From NCBI RefSeq assembly GCF_004421105.1, contig NZ_CP038033.1, positions 2,437,659 through 2,501,658 on the forward strand: a DNA stretch of 64,000 nucleotides. The letters run 5' to 3'. The DNA is from Nitrosococcus wardiae (GTDB taxonomy: Bacteria; Pseudomonadota; Gammaproteobacteria; Nitrosococcales; Nitrosococcaceae). The notes under the pieces were generated by a model that saw nothing but the letters and a program-made list of their open reading frames with translations, had not been told where the DNA came from and ran no database searches. This document shows, in pieces, positions 32,759-41,044 of this stretch. The translations under genes were made by a program, and so were the position numbers. Every line of letters begins with the position of its first letter. The stretch's first letter is position 1.

Positions 32759-32998
32759 ATGACTGAAACTGTACTCATTGAGTATCAATCCACCCTGACC
32801 TGTCCCCATTGTGGCCACTGTGAAACAGAAACGATGGCTGCCGACGCCTGTCAGTTTTTCTATGACTGTAAAGGATGCGACGCACTGCTCCGACCTAAAG
32901 AGGGCGATTGCTGTGTATTTTGTTCCTATGGGGATATTCCCTGTCCGCCAATCCAGGCAGCACAGCCGAAAGGGGGTGAAGAGTGTTGTGGTGGCTGA
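32759..32998 (+). CDS. GDCCVxC-motif small cysteine-rich protein
   Basis: 79 residues with ten or more Cys: LTCPHCGHCETE, then FYDCKGCDALLRPKEGDCCVFCSYGDIPCPP and a CC near the end. The GDCCVFCSYGD core defines a small family often encoded with mercury or other metal-resistance genes; the cysteines most likely bind a soft metal or an iron-sulphur cluster. No signal peptide, so it should be cytoplasmic. It lies alone, upstream of a large perfect palindrome and a convergent gene. Confidence 0.88.
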   Translation: MTETVLIEYQSTLTCPHCGHCETETMAADACQFFYDCKGCDALLRPKEGDCCVFCSYGDIPCPPIQAAQPKGGEECCGG

Positions 32999-33000
32999 GT

Positions 33001-33043
33001 TTCCTGTGGGGTGGATAAGCGTAGCGCATCCACCCCACAGGAA
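33001..33043. repeat. Perfect 16-bp inverted repeat between convergent genes
   Basis: TTCCTGTGGGGTGGAT (33001-33016) and its exact complement (33028-33043) enclose an 11-base loop, AAGCGTAGCGC. It lies right after the Cys-rich gene stop and immediately next to the stop of the convergent pyruvyl transferase gene. A GTGGATAAGCG/GCGCATCCAC core of this type is a common dispersed palindrome in proteobacterial genomes (recalled, not searched). It could serve as a two-way transcription barrier. Confidence 0.85.
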
Positions 33044-33805
33044 CTAGCTAGTAAAAGGGCAACTGTTTTCTAACGGTTTTAAATCAATATCTATTTTAAA
33101 ATTTTTGTTTTCAAATAATTTCATCAGTTCATCATAATTTGGAGTTTCTTTCCTAAAGTCAATAGGTTCATATAAATCTAAATTTACAGATGATAGATAA
33201 TCTCTAAATTTAAAACCTTTTCCTATAACTTTATTAGAAAACTCAACCCAAATAGAAGGTATATTATAAGCATGTGAAATAATTAAGCCATGGAGCGAAC
33301 TTGATAAAGTTTTCTTGCAAGAAAAAATATCTTCAATTACTTGTTCGATTGGGGTTTTAATATTAATTACTTTAATAATTTTGTTATCCTTAATTTGTTT
33401 TTTGGCTTTATTGAAATCCATATAATGTGGAATAATCCCTAATTCATATTCTTTCGGAGATTTTGGATCGTAATATTTCGGTAGTAAAAGAGAAGGATCT
33501 CCATATATTTTAGGACAATTAATTCCTTTTTTTAATAAAATCTCTCTTGATAAAGGGCCTCTTACCGCAAGTATTTCTTGGGGTCTTCTTACTATTGCTT
33601 TAGGACTCATAACTCCAGAACCCCATACAGTTGTTTTATGTCCAATGAGACTAAAAATACTTCCTATAGCGGCATAATTTTTTATTACTCCTAAAGTTGT
33701 ATAGATAAAAGGACAATGCTTAGGTTTGATTCCTGAAATTTTTTCGATTAAATATGGATTAAGTGCATCCCCAAAGTTTTTACTATAATACCAGTAAACT
33801 CTCAT
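33044..33805 (-). CDS. Polysaccharide pyruvyl transferase-family protein
   Basis: 253 residues. The pattern MRVYWYYSKNFGDALNPYLIEKISG, then AIGSIFSLIGHKTTVWGSGVM, EILAVRGPLSREILLKKGI, YGDPSLLLPKYY and SSSLHGLIISHAYNIPSIWVE matches PssM/CsaB-like pyruvyl transferases, which add pyruvate ketals to surface sugars. The motif S-L-H-G is the best landmark. Codon use is strongly AT-rich, unlike both neighbours (many Lys AAA/AAT codons), and no other polysaccharide gene is nearby, so it probably arrived by transfer. It ends directly at the palindrome. Confidence 0.88.
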   Translation of the reverse strand: MRVYWYYSKNFGDALNPYLIEKISGIKPKHCPFIYTTLGVIKNYAAIGSIFSLIGHKTTVWGSGVMSPKAIVRRPQEILAVRGPLSREILLKKGINCPKIYGDPSLLLPKYYDPKSPKEYELGIIPHYMDFNKAKKQIKDNKIIKVINIKTPIEQVIEDIFSCKKTLSSSLHGLIISHAYNIPSIWVEFSNKVIGKGFKFRDYLSSVNLDLYEPIDFRKETPNYDELMKLFENKNFKIDIDLKPLENSCPFTS

Positions 33806-33922
33806 GAACTTATCTCCATAGAAGGATCTATCCCTTTACTATTATTAGGATAGATAAAGTGACATAAATTAAACTAACTACTTTCCAATTTTTGCTTGCA
33901 AAATGAAGAAGTGATCCAATTC

Positions 33923-34265
33923 CTAATTGTTCCATTGGCGGCGATTGATGGCATAGTCGGCCACCCGGCCAATAAAGGGTAACCACAGCATTCCCGGCAG
34001 CCAGGCGCAGTGGCGGCTGTCACGAAAAGTATGGATGCCGATGCCCATGGCTTCATGGCCCGCGCGGGGCTGGTCACGGTAGGTGCCGAGCAGACGATCC
34101 CACCAGGGCAGGTTGAATCCGAAACTGGAGTTGGTTTTATCGTCTTCCACGGAATGATGCACGCGATGCATGTCAGGGGTCACCAGGAACCAGCGTAGTA
34201 TGTGATCCAGCCGGGGGGCAGGCGCACATTGCTATGATTGAACATGGAAGTGGCATTTAGTTGCG
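33923..34265 (-). pseudogene. Sterol desaturase/fatty-acid hydroxylase family, C-terminal remnant with frameshift
   Basis: Minus-strand remnant. [16 protein letters not shown] lies in one frame. After a run of six C (34213-34218 on the plus strand is G6) the frame shifts and continues as LDHILRWFLVTPDMHRVHHSV, then SFGFNLPWWDRLLGTY to a natural end. One extra C would restore the frame. The HxxHH motif (HRVHH) is kept, but the N-terminal half with the other diiron His clusters is missing, replaced by the 3' end of ynfA. The gene is non-functional. Confidence 0.8.
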
Positions 34266-34580
34266 CGGTCCCCAGAGGATAAGGGCGGCACCGATAAGAC
34301 AGATCATGGCCCCTATGAGATCCCACTGACCCGGCTGCTGTTTCTCGATGCCCCAGAGCCATGCTAGCGACGCGGCAATATAGACACCCCCATACGCCGC
34401 ATAGGCGCGACCAGCAAAATCGCTATCAATTCGGGTCAACAGAATGGCAAAGAGGGCCAGGCTACCCATGCCAGGAACCAGCCACCCCACTGACTTTCCG
34501 AGCCGAAACCAGGCCCAGAAAGCAAAGCAACCAGCGATTTCGGCAAGGGCTGCTGCTACATAGTAGGCGATGGAAGTCAT
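34257..34580 (-). CDS. ynfA: YnfA-family (UPF0060) membrane protein
   Basis: 107 residues, four membrane helices: [32 protein letters not shown], then [30 protein letters not shown] and [22 protein letters not shown]. This matches UPF0060/YnfA, a small drug/metabolite-superfamily relative of the SMR efflux proteins, with the conserved Glu of helix 1. In some enterobacteria it contributes to efflux of cationic compounds. Its 3' end overlaps the remnant desaturase by a few bases. Confidence 0.92.
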   Translation of the reverse strand: MTSIAYYVAAALAEIAGCFAFWAWFRLGKSVGWLVPGMGSLALFAILLTRIDSDFAGRAYAAYGGVYIAASLAWLWGIEKQQPGQWDLIGAMICLIGAALILWGPRN

Positions 34581-34739
34581 GTTATTAAAAATTTTATCAG
34601 TCGGTCAGCTACCGTTAGTCACTGCAGGCGGTCCCCTTCGGGTACTATTATGGCAGTTGACGGTTGTTTTCGGACTTTACTACACTGGTTAGGCTAATCT
34701 CTATCGACAATTCGGGATAATATCCCTTAAGCAAAATTA

Positions 34740-35189
34740 ATGTATCGTTTTCCCCGCTTAAAAGGATGGCTTAGCCTGTGGCTCATCGTCGCAGTGCTGG
34801 GGCATTTTGGCTTAAGCTATCATGAGGCCTCTGCTTTTGTGCTTTGCTTTGGGACAGATGGCCATGTGGCGGTGGAGCCTGCTGATCATGAACATGCCTT
34901 ACCCCATTCCAATGAGAGTTCCCCCCCTGAAGCGGGTGCTCATACCCATGGGCTAAAATTAGAGGAACGTCCTTGCCTCGATCTGCCCGTGGTGAGCGGG
35001 AATCATGGTGACCATAAGCTCTTGACCGGACCACAAAAGCCTTTGCTCGATGAAGGGCTTGTGGTAGCAATACTGGTTATCGCCATTATTTTCTTCCCTA
35101 AAGCGATAGCTACCCCAGTTTTTTCTCCCGATCCCTCGATTGTTGATTCTAGATTGATTGCCCTCCGTAGCGTCGTCCTTCTGAATTAA
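34740..35189 (+). CDS. Exported His-rich protein heading the Czc-type efflux operon
   Basis: 149 residues. An N-terminal hydrophobic stretch (LSLWLIVAVLGHFGLSYHEASA) looks like a signal peptide. A loop of about 65 residues is rich in His and acidic residues (DGHVAVEPADHEHALPHSNE, AGAHTHGLK), suited to loose metal binding. A second hydrophobic segment (LVVAILVIAIIFFPKAIATP) follows. Position and features resemble CzcI-like leader genes of heavy-metal RND operons, which have little sequence conservation. The family is not certain. Confidence 0.7.
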   Translation: MYRFPRLKGWLSLWLIVAVLGHFGLSYHEASAFVLCFGTDGHVAVEPADHEHALPHSNESSPPEAGAHTHGLKLEERPCLDLPVVSGNHGDHKLLTGPQKPLLDEGLVVAILVIAIIFFPKAIATPVFSPDPSIVDSRLIALRSVVLLN

Positions 35190-35314
35190 ATCCTGATCGC
35201 TGTCTTTTTACGCCGCACTCACCTAAAGGGAGTGCGTTGAGGCGCTGGCTTGTGTCCAGCGTTTGTGGACATTTCATAAGCGATGAAGATTTTTCAACAT
35301 TTAAACTTTGGGCG

Positions 35315-36541
35315 ATGAAAAGTAAAACTATATTTGCTGCAGTCAGTGTGGTGTTCGGGCTTATTCTGGCTTGGCTTATCCTCCCTCAGAAAGAAGAATT
35401 ACCTAATGGAGATACTCAACAGGAAGGCCATGGAGGTCATGAGGCTAAACATGAGGAGCATGGGAGCCATGAAGGAGAGGGAATGGGAAGCGGGATCCAG
35501 TTGAAACCGGGAGCCATTGAAGAAGCAGGGATTGATATCAAAGTGGCCGGTCCTGCTTTTATTAAAACAACCCTGACCTTTCCTGGCGAAATTCAGTACA
35601 ACCCCCGGCGGGTAGCCCATGTGGTACCGCGGGTTGAAGGAGTGGTCATTGAGGTGCGCAAGTTTCTGGGCGACAAGGTGAAGGAAGGCGAGATCCTGGC
35701 AGTGTTGGAAAGCCGGGAATTGGCGGATTTGAAAAGCCAATATTTAGTTGCCCTTAAGGGGTTGGAGCTGGCCCAGGAAATCTTTGTGCGGGAGGAGCAT
35801 CTGTGGAAAGAAAAGGTATCCGCAGAGCAGGATTATCTCGTGGCGAAGAAAGAGCTGGCCGAGTCCCGAGTCCTGGCGGAAGCCGCCGCTCAAAAGCTCT
35901 ATGCCTTAAGCTTTTCCACAGCAGACTTACAAGCCATGGATTCGGAATCTGCAGCCCTTTTCAGCCGTTATGAACTGAGGGCTCCCTTCGCCGGGGAGGT
36001 GGTGGAAAAACACCTGGCTCTGGGAGAGGCCGTTACCGCCGAGGCGAAAGTCTATACCATCGCCAATCTTGCCACTGTCTGGGGTGAGATTACCGTCTAT
36101 AGCAAGGACTTAAACCAGGTTCGGCGAGGCCAGGAAGTAACGGTGAAAGCAACCGATATAGCGCTTTCCACAGGCGGTAAGGTGTTTTATATGGGACCGT
36201 TGGTTGGACAGCAGACCCGTTCGGCGAAAGCCTATGTGGAAATTCCCAACCCCCAAAGGCGCTGGCGGCCGGGGATGTTTATCACCGTGGAGGTAGTATT
36301 GGAGGAAAACAAGGTTCCAGTGGCAGTAGCTGCTGAGGCGGTCCAAACCTATCAGAATCGCCCGGTGGTCTTCGTCCAGCAGGGAAATTTCTTCGAGCCC
36401 CGGCCGGTGGTTCTAGGCAGAGGAAAGGGCCAGTGGGTCGAGGTGCGACAGGGGCTCTCGGCGGGTGAGCGCTACGCTGCCCGCAACAGCTTCGTGCTTA
36501 AATCCGAGCTCGGTAAATCGGCCGTTACTCATCAACATTAA
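35315..36541 (+). CDS. czcB: CzcB-type RND membrane-fusion protein
   Basis: About 408 residues from the ATG at 35315, which opens directly on the membrane anchor (MKSKTIFAAVSVVFGLILAWLILP). A His-rich stretch follows (HGGHEAKHEEHGSHEGEG). The adaptor core has lipoyl-like halves (VVPRVEGVVIEVRKFLGDKVKEGEILAVLES and YELRAPFAGEVVEKHLALGEAV) around a helical hairpin, then the beta-barrel and membrane-proximal domains (VWGEITVYSKDL; GERYAARNSFVLKSELG). It links the inner-membrane pump to the outer-membrane channel, and may bind metal at the His stretch. The pump gene starts 11 bases downstream. Confidence 0.92.
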   Translation: MKSKTIFAAVSVVFGLILAWLILPQKEELPNGDTQQEGHGGHEAKHEEHGSHEGEGMGSGIQLKPGAIEEAGIDIKVAGPAFIKTTLTFPGEIQYNPRRVAHVVPRVEGVVIEVRKFLGDKVKEGEILAVLESRELADLKSQYLVALKGLELAQEIFVREEHLWKEKVSAEQDYLVAKKELAESRVLAEAAAQKLYALSFSTADLQAMDSESAALFSRYELRAPFAGEVVEKHLALGEAVTAEAKVYTIANLATVWGEITVYSKDLNQVRRGQEVTVKATDIALSTGGKVFYMGPLVGQQTRSAKAYVEIPNPQRRWRPGMFITVEVVLEENKVPVAVAAEAVQTYQNRPVVFVQQGNFFEPRPVVLGRGKGQWVEVRQGLSAGERYAARNSFVLKSELGKSAVTHQH

Positions 36542-36552
36542 GCGCAGCGCCT

Positions 36553-39500
36553 ATGATGTTTGAACGCCTGTTAAGATTTTCTATTGCCCATCGTGGGTTG
36601 GTCATGTTGGCCATGGTGGGGCTGATCCTGCTGGGGATTTATAATTTCCAGCGCCTGCCCATCGACGCGGTGCCTGATATCACCAACATCCAGGTTCAGA
36701 TCAATACTGCCGCGCCCGGCTACTCGCCCCTGGAGACGGAGCAACTCATTACCTTCCCAGTAGAGCTGGCCATGTTGGGTGCTCCCCGGCTCAAGGAGAC
36801 CCGTTCGATTTCCAAATATGGGCTCTCCCAGGTGACTGTGATTTTTGAGGAGGGTACCGATATCTATTTTGCCCGCCAGCAGATTAGTGAGCGCATTCAG
36901 CAGGTCAAGGGCGAGCTTCCTGCGGGCATTGAGCCCCAGATGGGGCCTGTGGCCACAGGGCTAGGGGAAATTGTCCTCTGGACCATGGAAGCCGAACCGG
37001 GGGCGCGCCAGCCAGATGGTACCCCCGTAACCAGTACTTATCTGCGCACCCTGCTGGATTGGGTCATCCGTCCCCAGTTTCTCACGCTTCCTGGGGTGAC
37101 GGAAGTGAACAGCATCGGTGGTTATAAAAAGCAATACCATGTCACCCCCAGTCCCGAAAAGCTGATGGCCTACGGATTGAGCTTTCAAGATCTCATCAAG
37201 GCTCTGGTGGAAAATAACCAAATGAAGGGTGCCGGTTACATCGAGCGCCACGGGGAACAATTGCTGGTCCGGGTCCCGGGTCGGGTCTATACACTGGAAG
37301 AAATTCGCAATATTCGTGTGGGGACCCACCAGGCTGTGCCTATTGTCATCGGGGATGTGGCCGAGGTGTTGCTGGGCAAAGAGCTGCGCACGGGCGCAGC
37401 CACCAAAGATGGCCAGGAAACCGTCATCGGCACCGCTTTTATGCTCATGGGGGAGAATAGCCGCGCTGTGGCCCAGGCAGTGGGGGAGAAGCTGCAGGAA
37501 GCCAACCGCTCTCTGCCGGAAGGCGTGGAAGCCAAGCCTTTCTACGACCGGACCAGCTTGGTGGATAAGGCCATCACGACGGTACGCAATAATCTGGTGG
37601 AAGGGGCCGCCCTGGTCATTGCCGTGCTGTTTTTCCTATTGGGCAATCTCCGGGCGGCGCTGATCACCGCCATGGTGATTCCCCTGTCCATGCTGTTTGC
37701 CATTACCGGCATGGTCGCAACGGATGTGAGCGCCAACCTGATGAGCTTGGGGGCCATCGACTTTGGCATTATCGTGGATGGTGCGGTGGTTATTGTGGAA
37801 AATAGCGTGCGCCATTTGGCGGAGGTCCAAAAACGACTACAGCGTCCCTTGGCTCTCACTGAGCGCCTCAAGGCGGTCTATGACTCTTCCGAGGAAGCCC
37901 GCCGGGCCATCCTGTTTGGACAAATGATCATTATGGTGGTCTACGTGCCCATTTTCGCCCTCTCCGGGGTAGAGGGCAAAATGTTCCACCCCATGGCTCA
38001 AACGGTCATTATGGCGCTGCTCGGGGCCATGATCCTCTCCATTACCTTCGTCCCGGCTGCGGTGGCTTTGTTCATCGGCAAGCGGGTTTCGGAGAAAGAA
38101 AACCTCTTCATGAGAGGGGCGAGAAAAGCCTATCTGCCCACCCTTAATTTTGCTTTGCATCAGCGCACCTTAATGGTGACCTCAGCGGTCGTGATCGTGG
38201 CCTTGAGTGGATTGTTGGTGACCCGTTTGGGTACGGAGTTTGTGCCCAGCTTGGATGAAGGGGATATCGCTCTACAGGTTTTGCGCACCCCGGGTACGGG
38301 CCTCAATCAATCCATCGCTATGCAAAAGGAGGTGGAACAGGCGCTCAACACCTTTGCGGAAGTAGAAACGGTCGCGGCCCGGATTGGAACGGCGGAGGTG
38401 GCCACGGATGTCATGGGGCCCAACATCAGCGATACCTATATTATGCTCAAGCCCCGAGAAGAATGGCCCGGCCCGGATCGGCCCAAGGAAGATCTCATCG
38501 AGGCTATGTCTCAGCGGGTCGCCCGACTTCCCGGCGCTAATTATGAATTTACCCAGCCCATTGAGTTGCGTTTCAATGAACTAATTTCTGGCGTCAAAAC
38601 CGATGTGGCAGTTAAAGCTTTTGGTGATGACATGGACGTGTTGCTCAATACGGCTCGGCAAATCGCCGCTGTCCTTAGAACCGTACCGGGGGCCACCGAT
38701 GTACGGGTAGAACAGGTCACGGGATTGCCGGTGCTCACCGTGGACATCAATCGCTCGGAACTGGCCCGCTATGGACTCAATGTGGCGGATATCCAAAGAA
38801 CTGTCGAAGCCGCGATGGGCGGGGTGGTCACCGGCAAAGTCTATCAAGGGGATCGCCGCTTCGATTTGGTGGTGCGCTTGCCGGAGCACTATCGCGTGGA
38901 TGCAGAAGCCTTAAGGCGTTTGCCTATCCTTCTCCCCCAAGACCAGGACGGGGAGGTGATAACCGCCCAGGCTTCGGCACCGTCGTATATCCCCCTCAGC
39001 ACGGTAGCTGAGGTACAAATCCGTCCGGGTCCTAACCGAATTAGCCGGGAGGACAGCAAGCGTCGGGTGACGACCACCTTCAATGTCCGTGGTCGGGACC
39101 TGGGTTCTGTGGTGGCGGAAGCCCAGGCTAAAATCCAGGCGCAGGTCAAAATCCCCCCAGGCTATTGGTTGGATTGGGGTGGGCAATTCGAATTGATGAG
39201 GGAGGCGGCGGAGCGTCTTTCTATTGTAGTGCCTATTGCCCTGTTGCTTATCTTTATTTTTCTCTATAGCACCTTTGGTAACCTTAAAGATGGCCTGCTG
39301 GTTTTTACCGGTGTACCTTTTGCCCTTACCGGCGGGGTGCTGAGCCTGTGGCTGCGGGAAATCCCTCTGTCCATCTCCGCTGGGGTAGGGTTTATTGCCC
39401 TCTCCGGGGTCGCGGTGCTCAATGGCCTGGTAATGATTACTTTCATCCGCTTGCTACGCAGCCAGGGTCTGCCTCTGGATAAGGCCATTCGCCAGGGCGC

Positions 39501-39708
39501 TCTCACTCGCTTGCGGCCGGTGCTGATGACCGCCCTGGTTGCTTCCCTGGGCTTTGTGCCCATGGCATTGGCTACCAGCACCGGGGCGGAGGTGCAGCGG
39601 CCGCTGGCTACGGTTGTCATTGGAGGGATCATCTCTTCCACCTTGTTAACCCTCCTGGTGCTTCCGGTGCTTTATCGGCTATTCCATAACAAGGATTATG
39701 AGAGATAA
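36553..39708 (+). CDS. czcA: CzcA-type heavy-metal RND efflux pump
   Basis: 1051 residues, a complete RND transporter with two large periplasmic loops. The signature of Co/Zn/Cd-type (HME-1-like) pumps is present in helix 4: AIDFGIIVDGAVVIVEN. Other landmarks are the N-terminal NFQRLPIDAVPDITNIQVQI, ALSGVEGKMFHPMAQTVIMALLGA, RLGTEFVPSLDEGDIALQV and RLRPVLMTALVASLGFVPMALATSTGAEVQRPLATVVIGG. It lacks the methionine set of CusA at the corresponding sites, so a divalent-metal substrate such as Zn, Co, Cd or Ni is likely. It couples with the upstream adaptor. There is no outer-membrane factor in this operon. Confidence 0.95.
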   Translation: MMFERLLRFSIAHRGLVMLAMVGLILLGIYNFQRLPIDAVPDITNIQVQINTAAPGYSPLETEQLITFPVELAMLGAPRLKETRSISKYGLSQVTVIFEEGTDIYFARQQISERIQQVKGELPAGIEPQMGPVATGLGEIVLWTMEAEPGARQPDGTPVTSTYLRTLLDWVIRPQFLTLPGVTEVNSIGGYKKQYHVTPSPEKLMAYGLSFQDLIKALVENNQMKGAGYIERHGEQLLVRVPGRVYTLEEIRNIRVGTHQAVPIVIGDVAEVLLGKELRTGAATKDGQETVIGTAFMLMGENSRAVAQAVGEKLQEANRSLPEGVEAKPFYDRTSLVDKAITTVRNNLVEGAALVIAVLFFLLGNLRAALITAMVIPLSMLFAITGMVATDVSANLMSLGAIDFGIIVDGAVVIVENSVRHLAEVQKRLQRPLALTERLKAVYDSSEEARRAILFGQMIIMVVYVPIFALSGVEGKMFHPMAQTVIMALLGAMILSITFVPAAVALFIGKRVSEKENLFMRGARKAYLPTLNFALHQRTLMVTSAVVIVALSGLLVTRLGTEFVPSLDEGDIALQVLRTPGTGLNQSIAMQKEVEQALNTFAEVETVAARIGTAEVATDVMGPNISDTYIMLKPREEWPGPDRPKEDLIEAMSQRVARLPGANYEFTQPIELRFNELISGVKTDVAVKAFGDDMDVLLNTARQIAAVLRTVPGATDVRVEQVTGLPVLTVDINRSELARYGLNVADIQRTVEAAMGGVVTGKVYQGDRRFDLVVRLPEHYRVDAEALRRLPILLPQDQDGEVITAQASAPSYIPLSTVAEVQIRPGPNRISREDSKRRVTTTFNVRGRDLGSVVAEAQAKIQAQVKIPPGYWLDWGGQFELMREAAERLSIVVPIALLLIFIFLYSTFGNLKDGLLVFTGVPFALTGGVLSLWLREIPLSISAGVGFIALSGVAVLNGLVMITFIRLLRSQGLPLDKAIRQGALTRLRPVLMTALVASLGFVPMALATSTGAEVQRPLATVVIGGIISSTLLTLLVLPVLYRLFHNKDYER

Positions 39709-39769
39709 GGTGTGTTCATGGCTGTCATATTAAGGCTCAAGATATACCCGGACAACAGAGGAGTATTCC

Positions 39770-40021
39770 ATGGTGAAGGGAATCCTCATGCTCGCCTTTG
39801 GCATTGGCGTGTTGGTCGAAGCCTTTTATAAGGTGTTTCATCCGATCATGCCGGGCGTGGAGATGATGGGCATCATTGGCGGGGTGGCGCTTGCGGCAAA
39901 TCTTGTTTGCTTTTTCCTACTCCACTATGTGAATCGCCTCCTGCCTATTACGCTATTTCATGCTATCATGCTGCACGATATTTATATTGTGATACAAAGT
40001 GAGGGGGTAGAATGGCTGTAG
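39770..40021 (+). pseudogene. CDF (CzcD-type) cation transporter, fragment
   Basis: The frame starts with a CDF helix pair: MVKGILMLAFGIGVLVEAFYKVF, then GVEMMGIIGGVALAANLVCFFLL, which matches the third and fourth helices of cation diffusion facilitators. After FFLL near 39,930 the sequence no longer matches and ends at a stop inside the next gene's start. The N-terminal two helices, the last two and the cytoplasmic domain are absent. It is therefore a remnant of the czcD-like gene of this operon. The replaced part supplies the upstream region of the toxin-antitoxin genes. Confidence 0.75.
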
Positions 40022-40260
40022 TCAAGACAGTAGGCCGCAGTGGACAGATCGCCCTTGGCAAAGAGTACGCTGGTCGGCATGTACTGGTGGAACAAATTGA
40101 ACCGGGTGTTTGGATCGTCAAGATTGGGGAGTTTATCCCTGATAGTGAAAAGTGGCTGCATACGTCGCAGGCAAAGGCTGATCTTGATGAGGCAATAGCC
40201 TGGGCAGAGGAGCATCCGCCAGCGGAGACGGATTTCGATGAGTTAGAGCGCAAGATTTGA
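40012..40260 (+). CDS. Antitoxin of a type II toxin-antitoxin pair (AbrB/SpoVT-like)
   Basis: 82 residues. The N-terminal half (VVKTVGRSGQIALGKEYAGRHVLVEQIEPGVWIVK) has the swapped-hairpin look of AbrB/MazE-type DNA-binding domains. The C-terminal tail is acidic and helical (LDEAIAWAEEHPPAETDFDELERK), as expected for a toxin-wrapping segment. The ATG is preceded by GAGGGGG. It overlaps the next gene (TGATG), the usual antitoxin-first arrangement. The family call is tentative. Confidence 0.7.
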   Translation: MAVVKTVGRSGQIALGKEYAGRHVLVEQIEPGVWIVKIGEFIPDSEKWLHTSQAKADLDEAIAWAEEHPPAETDFDELERKI

Positions 40261-40580
40261 TGGTGAGGTCGGAAAAGAGACCTGAAGCAATTCGGCTCGA
40301 TCTTAATAATCCGGTCTTTCAGAGGCAACTTTTTGCCCTTGAGAAAGCCCAACAGCTTAATGTATTGGCAACGCTACGGAAGCTATCCAATAGGAGCTGG
40401 CAGCAATTATACCTAGATCGAGGCCTAAAATGGGAGCTGATCTATTCGCGGACTGGGCTGCATGGTGGCCGTTTGCACAGCCTGCGTATCAGCAAAGGTT
40501 TCCGGGCTGTTGCTTATCGGGATGAGGGGTGGATGCGCATCCTATCGCTCCACGGCGATCATGACTCGGCTTATGGATAA
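40260..40580 (+). CDS. RelE/ParE-like toxin of the same pair
   Basis: 106 residues from the ATG that shares one base with the antitoxin stop. The protein is basic and small, with RelE-superfamily hints: an N-terminal helix pair (FQRQLFALEKAQQLNVLATLRKLS), a strand near WQQLYLDRGLKWELIYSRTG, and the late LHSLRISKGFRAVAYRDEGWMRILSLHGDHDSAY, which contains the Arg-rich strands and the ILSLHGDHD ending. RelE toxins cut mRNA on the ribosome. The pair could stabilise the surrounding island, which is inference. Confidence 0.7.
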   Translation: MVRSEKRPEAIRLDLNNPVFQRQLFALEKAQQLNVLATLRKLSNRSWQQLYLDRGLKWELIYSRTGLHGGRLHSLRISKGFRAVAYRDEGWMRILSLHGDHDSAYG

Positions 40581-40829
40581 GGACTGTTTTGCTGGGCAGC
40601 AGATGAAAAGTTTATTCGCTGCAGTTAGTGCGGTTTGGGTAAGGTTTGTTCCCTAGAAGGCCAACAAGGGGTATGGCTATGTTGGTGTTTGCCTACATTT
40701 CCATTTTATTATTTTATCGAGCCGTTTAAGCCCTAAAGCCTATTGGGAGCGGGTGAAAATATCTTTAATATTTGAATCAATAAGTTGAAATTTTTGCAGA
40801 ATTTCTACCCAAAGCTGGTATGGTAAGTG

Positions 40830-40930
40830 CAAAAGAATCGTTGAGCCTAAGAGGCTCAGTTAATTGAGAAAATACCTGTTCCAACCACCGAACAGGACTA
40901 TAACGGGGGCCTTCGGGCCCCCATTTTTTG
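40830..40930 (+). ncRNA. Candidate small RNA ending in an intrinsic terminator
   Basis: Three hairpins in series: TGAGCC/GGCTCA (40842-40858, loop TAAGA), CCTGTTC/GAACAGG (40875-40896, 8-base loop) and GGGGGCC-TTCG-GGCCCCC (40905-40922), the last followed by ATTTTTTG. The third is a textbook intrinsic terminator with a UUCG loop. No reading frame lies in front of it, and the nearest upstream gene ends 250 bases before, so the structure most likely belongs to a free RNA of about 90-100 bases. Start and identity are inferred. Confidence 0.55.
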
Positions 40931-40958
40931 GCGGTTCGGAAAGCCATAATGAGTTATA

Positions 40959-41033
40959 ATGATGGAGGAACTCTTAATTTTGGTGGTCGGGGTTATCTTT
41001 TCAATATTTTTAGTTGATGACGAAGATAACTAA
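40959..41033 (+). CDS. Possible 24-residue single-helix membrane peptide
   Basis: The frame encodes MMEELLILVVGVIFSIFLVD and ends with three acidic residues and Asn. It has the length and hydrophobicity of one membrane helix with acidic ends, like known small membrane peptides of bacteria. A clear ribosome-binding site is lacking, but two adjacent ATGs are present. It lies after the sRNA terminator and 11 bases before the next gene. Confidence 0.3.
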   Translation: MMEELLILVVGVIFSIFLVDDEDN

Positions 41034-41044
41034 ATAGAGAAAGC

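Larger units (their letters stand above)
40581..41044. other. Intergenic region between toxin gene and Cus operon leader
   Basis: 464 bases with no sizeable gene. The centre holds a compact three-hairpin structure ending in an intrinsic terminator (listed separately), and the end holds a possible 24-residue membrane peptide. A weak promoter-like pair (TTGCAG, 19 bases, TATGGT) precedes the hairpins. Confidence 0.5.
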
